A stretch of 64,000 bases of DNA from Nocardia sp. BMG51109 (GTDB lineage: Bacteria > Actinomycetota > Actinomycetes > Mycobacteriales > Mycobacteriaceae), in contig NZ_JAFQ01000004.1 of NCBI RefSeq assembly GCF_000526215.1, forward strand, positions 7,068,001 through 7,132,000, given 5' to 3'. The notes beneath the pieces are model-generated. The model was not told the origin of the DNA, did no database searches, and saw only the letters and a list, made by a program, of their open reading frames with translations. The number at the start of each line of letters is the position of its first letter. The stretch's first letter is position 1. This document shows, piece by piece, positions 60,054 to 64,000 of this stretch. The position numbers and the translations under genes were made by a program.

Positions 60054-60157
60054 CCGTGTGGAATCCCGTGACACGGCATACCTTTGATGCGGCGGTAGTC
60101 GGTACAGATAACGTTCTCATCGTCACCGTGCTCGTGTTCGGCGAAGACTGATCGCAG

Positions 60158-60799
60158 TCAAGACGGGCGTTGCGCGGTGGCGAGATAGCCGCCCAAACCG
60201 ACGAAGGCAGCGCCCGACGTTCTATCGATGTAACGGTGAGCGCGGGCCGTCAGGTCGAGGTGGCCGAGCAGGCCGCCCAATACCGTGTAGCCCACGGCGG
60301 ATACGGCCTCGATGCCGATATAGGCACCAGCCAGGAGGAGCAGCGGGAATCCGCCTGCGGAGGTGGCAGGCAGGAAATGCGGGAGGAATGCCGCGAACAG
60401 GAGCATTGCCTTCGGGTTCGTGGCGGCGACGACGACCTCCTGCCGGGTGGCCCGCCATGTTCTGCTCCGGGCACGCAACGCCGACAGGTCTTCGTCGGAA
60501 CCGTTGTCGCGCATCGAGTGACGCGACCCCCACAACAGGCTCAGCCCCACATAGATCAGGTAGGCGACGCCGATCCACTTGACGACGCCGAACACCATCG
60601 CCGAACCCGTCAGGATCACTCCCAGGCCGACGGCGACGGCACCGGCCATGACCGCGAACACGCCGAAGCGCCCCGCGAGAGCGATCGTCGCCGGCCCGGT
60701 CCCGAAACGAATGGCATTGCGCAGGCTCACAATCTGGTTCGGCCCGGGGATCAACGACAACACGATCGCGGCTGGAACGAACACGATCCAGTCGACCAT
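60158..60799 (-). CDS. LysE-family amino-acid exporter
   Basis: 213 residues with six membrane helices. Family motif PGPNQIVSLRNAIRFGTGPA near residue 30 (xGP-type), and ATNPKAMLLFAAFLPHFL later. ATG 60799 has GGAGGG five bases before. Monocistronic, on the same strand as the XRE regulator 38 bases upstream, which may control it. The exported compound is not deducible: a basic amino acid, threonine or homoserine-like substrates. Confidence 0.9.
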   Translation of the reverse strand: MVDWIVFVPAAIVLSLIPGPNQIVSLRNAIRFGTGPATIALAGRFGVFAVMAGAVAVGLGVILTGSAMVFGVVKWIGVAYLIYVGLSLLWGSRHSMRDNGSDEDLSALRARSRTWRATRQEVVVAATNPKAMLLFAAFLPHFLPATSAGGFPLLLLAGAYIGIEAVSAVGYTVLGGLLGHLDLTARAHRYIDRTSGAAFVGLGGYLATAQRPS

Positions 60800-60837
60800 C
60801 GAACCCTCCTCGGCGCAATATAGCGCCATACCCATGA

Positions 60838-61731
60838 CTACCCGATGTATTCCCCTGCGATCTCTTCGATGAAACGCACGCTGTCTTCCTCGGTCAGCGC
60901 CACGTCGCGAAGGGCTGCCAGCGTGGCCCGATAGCGATCGACCGCAGCACTGTCCTCGACGAAGAGCCCGCCGGTGAAGGTTTCGACGAATACGACACTC
61001 GGCTCAGGGGTCCGACCCGCATTCGAGGGCGGAAACTCCATGAGGACGAACGACTGAAACACCAGTCCGGGATGCTCTCCCGAATCGAACGGAATCACCC
61101 GGATGGACACCGTGGGCCGACTCGCCACAGCGAGGAGGTGAGACAGCTGCTCGGCCATCACGCCGTTACCGCCGACCTGATGCCGCAATACCGACTCCGA
61201 CAGCAACACTTCCAACGAAAATTCCGGATCATCCACGAGCTTGCGCTGTCGACGTGCGGTCAACTCGATGTGCCGATCCAAGCTCGCCGACGACATCGCC
61301 GGGTCGCCCGTCCTGACGACCCATCGGCGATAAGCCGGGGTCTGGAGTAGGCCGGACAGCAACGTGAGCTGAAACGACGTCATCCGGCTACAGTCCTGTT
61401 CGAGGCTGACGAAATGGTTGAAACGCGGGTTCACCACGTCTGCGTAGGCTCGCCACCAGCCATTCGAAGCGTCACCCTGCGTAGCTCTGACCTCCTTGAC
61501 GAGGCCCATTATCTCGGCCTTCGCGTCCTCGTCGGCTCGATAGAAATCCAGCAGCGCGCGATACTGCACCGTGCTGATCCGGACAACCATGCCTTCTTCC
61601 AGCCGGCCGATGCCCTGTTTGGAGATATCGATGGCCACGCCTGCCGCCAGCAGGCTTTTCCCTGCTGCGAGCCGCAGATGACGGAGGCGACGGCCGAGTG
61701 CGCGCCGGGGAAGGGTGGATCCACCTGACAT
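60838..61731 (-). CDS. XRE-family regulator with DUF5753
   Basis: 297 residues. N-terminal HTH (RRLRHLRLAAGKSLLAAGVAIDISKQGIGRLEEGM, residues 14-48) and a C-terminal DUF5753 domain (WWRAYADVVNPRFNHFVSLEQDC, TPAYRRWVV, MAEQLSHLLAVASRPTVSIRVIPF, FVETFTGGLFVEDSAAVDRY). Such proteins are very numerous in actinobacteria and usually pair with a small DUF397 gene; none is found here. ATG 61731 with GAGG about eight bases upstream. Role in regulating the LysE gene is possible. Confidence 0.9.
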   Translation of the reverse strand: MSGGSTLPRRALGRRLRHLRLAAGKSLLAAGVAIDISKQGIGRLEEGMVVRISTVQYRALLDFYRADEDAKAEIMGLVKEVRATQGDASNGWWRAYADVVNPRFNHFVSLEQDCSRMTSFQLTLLSGLLQTPAYRRWVVRTGDPAMSSASLDRHIELTARRQRKLVDDPEFSLEVLLSESVLRHQVGGNGVMAEQLSHLLAVASRPTVSIRVIPFDSGEHPGLVFQSFVLMEFPPSNAGRTPEPSVVFVETFTGGLFVEDSAAVDRYRATLAALRDVALTEEDSVRFIEEIAGEYIG

Positions 61732-62020
61732 TGTTTAGCCTCGCTATCTTTTGCGATCCGTACTGGACCTACTTATGACGGACCGGCTTACAGTGGACGT
61801 CTGACGAAATCTGCGGAGAGGCCGAAAAGAACCCTCCGGTAGCGCATTTGAGGTGTCTACTTTATGTCACCACAGTGACCGGGATGCGGATCGACAGCCG
61901 CACAACCACTTTGCACAGTAGCCGATACCTCCGACACGAAACCCATGCCGGGCCGGAGCATATCGCTGCGCCCACATCGCGGGCCCGGTCGAGCCCACCG
62001 CGGATCGAAGGTTCACAACG

Positions 62021-62407
62021 ATGACGAATGTGCAAGCAACGGAGACGAATACGGTGACATTTCTGTCCGAATCGGACGACCGACCGATAGCGATCGGATT
62101 CGTGCGCCGCGATGTTTCCGGGCTGCAAGCCCCCCGGCATGCAATCGCCGTGCAGCAACACGCCCTGTCGCTCGGGTACAAATATGCCTATACCGTCCGG
62201 CCCCCGATGGATGCCGCCGACCCGATCGGCTACGCGCTCGGAATCGCCGCCGGACTCGGCGTGGCCGCCATCGTGGTCTTCGACCTGGCCCAGGTCGACG
62301 ACCAGCCCGCCCGGGTGTGCGAGGACTACGACCTCGAAACCATCTGCCCCGCAACGACATGGGCGCGCGCCGCCGCCCCGAGGCCCGCCGAAACGGGGGC
62401 GGTGTGA
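62021..62407 (+). CDS. Small conserved actinobacterial protein, unknown function
   Basis: 128 residues from ATG 62021 with GAAGG eight bases before. Segment IAIGFVRRDVSGLQAPRHAIAVQQHALSLGYKYAYTVRPP and a hydrophobic stretch IGYALGIAAGLGVAAIVVFDLAQVDDQPARVCEDYDLETICPATTW resemble the catalytic-domain fold of resolvase-like proteins only loosely; I cannot assign it. Overlaps the next gene by four bases (GTGA), so the two form a unit. Confidence 0.7.
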   Translation: MTNVQATETNTVTFLSESDDRPIAIGFVRRDVSGLQAPRHAIAVQQHALSLGYKYAYTVRPPMDAADPIGYALGIAAGLGVAAIVVFDLAQVDDQPARVCEDYDLETICPATTWARAAAPRPAETGAV

Positions 62408-62781
62408 GCACGGAACTCTGGTACGCCGAACTCCTGCCGACGAAGAACCTCATGCTGGCGGCCTGCCGGGGTGAGACTCGCCCGGATCATGTCGTGCTGC
62501 GTTGCGCCCGGGAACTGGCCGAGTTGCACGAGCGGCGCCTGGCGGCGGACCGGGACGAGATCGGGACGATCGATCAGCGACGCACCGAGGTCAGAGCGGG
62601 CATCGATTTCTGGATCCACGATCGGCTACCGACGTCACACGGCTGCGCGCGGGTGCACACCGAGGGCCTGGGCGCGGTCGTGGATCGGCTCGCCGAGTTC
62701 ACCGCCCACGCCTACGCCGCCAACGGCCGCACCATCCTGTGGTCCGAACTGGCCAGACCGGAATTCGACCGCTGGATATGA
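62404..62781 (+). CDS. DUF4254-like small protein
   Basis: 125 residues from GTG 62404, coupled to the previous gene by a GTGA overlap. Segments VVLRCARELAELHERRLAADRDEIGTIDQRRTEVRAGIDFWI and TSHGCARVHTEGLGAVVDRLAEFTAHAYA match the pattern of actinobacterial DUF4254-type proteins (LHTESLG...VVDRLAE). No signal or membrane segment. Function unknown. Confidence 0.72.
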   Translation: MSTELWYAELLPTKNLMLAACRGETRPDHVVLRCARELAELHERRLAADRDEIGTIDQRRTEVRAGIDFWIHDRLPTSHGCARVHTEGLGAVVDRLAEFTAHAYAANGRTILWSELARPEFDRWI

Positions 62782-62860
62782 GAAGGCCCCGCATATCCCG
62801 CCCGAATCGGCACGCCACTCCCCGGGTCCCAACACTTCCGGTCTCCGCTGGACGCGACAG

Positions 62861-63997
62861 TCAGCGCTGGTGGCTGGACGCAGTCCGTCTCCGATCGGCG
62901 AGATCGATAGCGGTCCAAGCCATTGCGGTGGCGCCGTCCCGGACAGCATCGTCGGCAAGAGGACCGATCGCGGCGTCCGCGAACTGCTTCTGATGGTTCA
63001 CCGCCGGAAGGGAACCAATGCTCAGGTATGGGTGTATCGAGGGGACTACCTGGGAGACGTTGCCCATATCCGTCGACGCGGTGTTCATGGCGCCGGCGCC
63101 GTCCGGAGGTGCAGCGGTCATGTCCCGACCCAGGGCGGCGGCATTGCGGACGAAAAGGTCGAGAAGTTGGTCGTCGTTGCGGAACTCGGCGTAGCGGGGT
63201 GATTCCGGTTCGACCTCGAGCGTGCAGCCCGTGGCGAGGGCACCGGCGTCGAAGCACGCCCGCACCCGCTGTTCGAGGCCGGTCAGGCGGTCGAGGCTCG
63301 CGGCGCGCACGTACCAGCGGCCCCATGCCTCGTCGGGGATGGCGTTCGGTGCGGATCCGGCCGCGGTGACCACGCCGTGCACGCGCGCGTCGGGTGGAAG
63401 TTGCTGGCGTAGCAGCCCTATCGCGACCTGTGCGACGGTGAACGCGTCCGCGGCGTTGACGCCGAGGTGGGGGTAGGCGGCCGCATGCGCTCCCACGCCT
63501 CGGTAGCCGACTCGCCAGTGGGTGACCGCGAAGGGGTCGGCCTTCGCGACGTCCGCCGGCCCGGGGTGGATCATCATCGCCGCGTCCAGTTCGGCGAATT
63601 CGCCCGCGTCCAGCATCGCTATCTTCCCGCCGCCGCCTTCCTCGGCCGGTGTCCCGAGCACGTGCACGGTTATGCCGGGCTCGGCGGCCCGCGTCGCGAG
63701 TGCGGCGCCGACCGCAGCGGCCGCGATCAAGTTATGGCCGCACGCGTGACCGAGACCGGGCAGCGCGTCGTATTCGGCGACGAATCCCACGTGGAGCGGG
63801 CCGTCGCCGTACCGGGCGTGGAAGGCGGTGTCGAGACCGCCCGCCCTGGCGTCGACGGCGAAGCCCCACGCCTCGAGCAGTTCCGTCAGATGGCGGTGGG
63901 CGAGATGCTCCTGCCATGCCGTCTCGGGGTGTTCGTGCAGGGTCGTGGCGATCCCGAGGACGTCCTGCCAGGCCTCGCCCAGAGCCTGGACGGCCAC
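62861..63997 (-). CDS. M20-family amidohydrolase, possibly truncated by window edge
   Basis: 378 residues visible from GTG 63997; the frame stays open to the last base, so the true start may lie beyond the window. Zn-dependent amidohydrolase of the AbgB / M20D type: metal ligands in GFVAEYDALPGLGHACGHNLIAAAAVGAAL and Glu pair in VHVLGTPAEEGGGGKIAM, plus His in MMIHPGPAD and GYRGVGAHAAAYPHLG. Such enzymes hydrolyse N-acyl amino acids, p-aminobenzoyl-glutamate or dipeptides. The final part (SIHPYLSIGSLPAVNHQKQFADAA) carries a further His. Substrate unknown. Confidence 0.9.
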   Translation of the reverse strand: MAVQALGEAWQDVLGIATTLHEHPETAWQEHLAHRHLTELLEAWGFAVDARAGGLDTAFHARYGDGPLHVGFVAEYDALPGLGHACGHNLIAAAAVGAALATRAAEPGITVHVLGTPAEEGGGGKIAMLDAGEFAELDAAMMIHPGPADVAKADPFAVTHWRVGYRGVGAHAAAYPHLGVNAADAFTVAQVAIGLLRQQLPPDARVHGVVTAAGSAPNAIPDEAWGRWYVRAASLDRLTGLEQRVRACFDAGALATGCTLEVEPESPRYAEFRNDDQLLDLFVRNAAALGRDMTAAPPDGAGAMNTASTDMGNVSQVVPSIHPYLSIGSLPAVNHQKQFADAAIGPLADDAVRDGATAMAWTAIDLADRRRTASSHQR

Positions 63998-64000
63998 TGA

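Noticed and set aside
60071..60150. A short plus-strand tail-like peptide ending VTVLVFGED before a TGA
   Set aside because: No start codon, no recognisable homologue and only about 25 codons; it might be a fragment but cannot be supported.

Overview
This is high-GC actinobacterial DNA, most likely from Nocardia or a close mycolate-containing relative. The evidence is the conserved order uvrC-rapZ-yvcK-whiA-gap-pgk, an RsbW/UsfX-SigF pair, a PrrA/PrrB-like two-component system, and many GTG starts with strong GGAGG-type ribosome binding sites. No tRNA, rRNA, CRISPR array or complete insertion sequence is visible.

Layout. 0-9 kb (minus strand): the 3'-truncated pgk, gap, a repeat-built coiled-coil protein, whiA, yvcK, rapZ and uvrC. 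9-22 kb is an accessory block: a LysR regulator divergent from a BASS-type transporter, a doubled VapB-like protein without a toxin, a secreted CocE/NonD hydrolase, a YcaQ-type DNA glycosylase divergent from a KstD-like flavoprotein, a HAD hydrolase divergent from an orphan ABC ATPase, an amino-acid permease and a gamma-glutamyltransferase lipoprotein. 22.6-25.6 kb is the riboflavin operon ribE-ribBA-ribH-PH-domain protein, with no ribD where rpe and ribE would normally flank it. 26-31 kb: a small actinobacterial protein, rpe, rsbW-sigF and nadE. 31.6-36.8 kb: an M1 aminopeptidase overlapping a Pls/PosA-type NRPS-like poly(amino acid) synthetase, which I rate the most interesting system here. 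37-40.5 kb: rsmB-fmt-def in a tightly overlapping operon. 40.5-46 kb: a secreted lipase, a PadR regulator and a complete glycine betaine-type ABC importer (ATPase with CBS region, permease, binding lipoprotein).

45.8-51.2 kb is a decay zone: a kinase/response-regulator fusion remnant, a frameshifted VC0807-like membrane protein with an ATA in place of its start codon, a broken TetR next to an intact SDR and an intact-looking operator, a FAD monooxygenase with one in-frame TAG, and an IS3-family remnant abutting it. 51.5-64 kb: a secreted sulfatase, a Pro/Gly-repeat secreted protein, a SNase-fold lipoprotein lacking the catalytic residues, PrrAB-like sensor/regulator, gene fragments, an MFS exporter with its HxlR regulator and a near-perfect operator between them, a DUF885 tail fragment, a LysE exporter, an XRE/DUF5753 regulator, two small overlapping Nocardia-type genes (the second DUF4254-like) and an M20 amidohydrolase at the window edge.

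Recurrent themes are short in-frame tandem repeats inside genes (coiled-coil gene, yvcK, sigF, the Pro/Gly secreted protein), two dispersed copies of an ~85 bp inverted-repeat element, and clustered single-base lesions that would need read-level verification.
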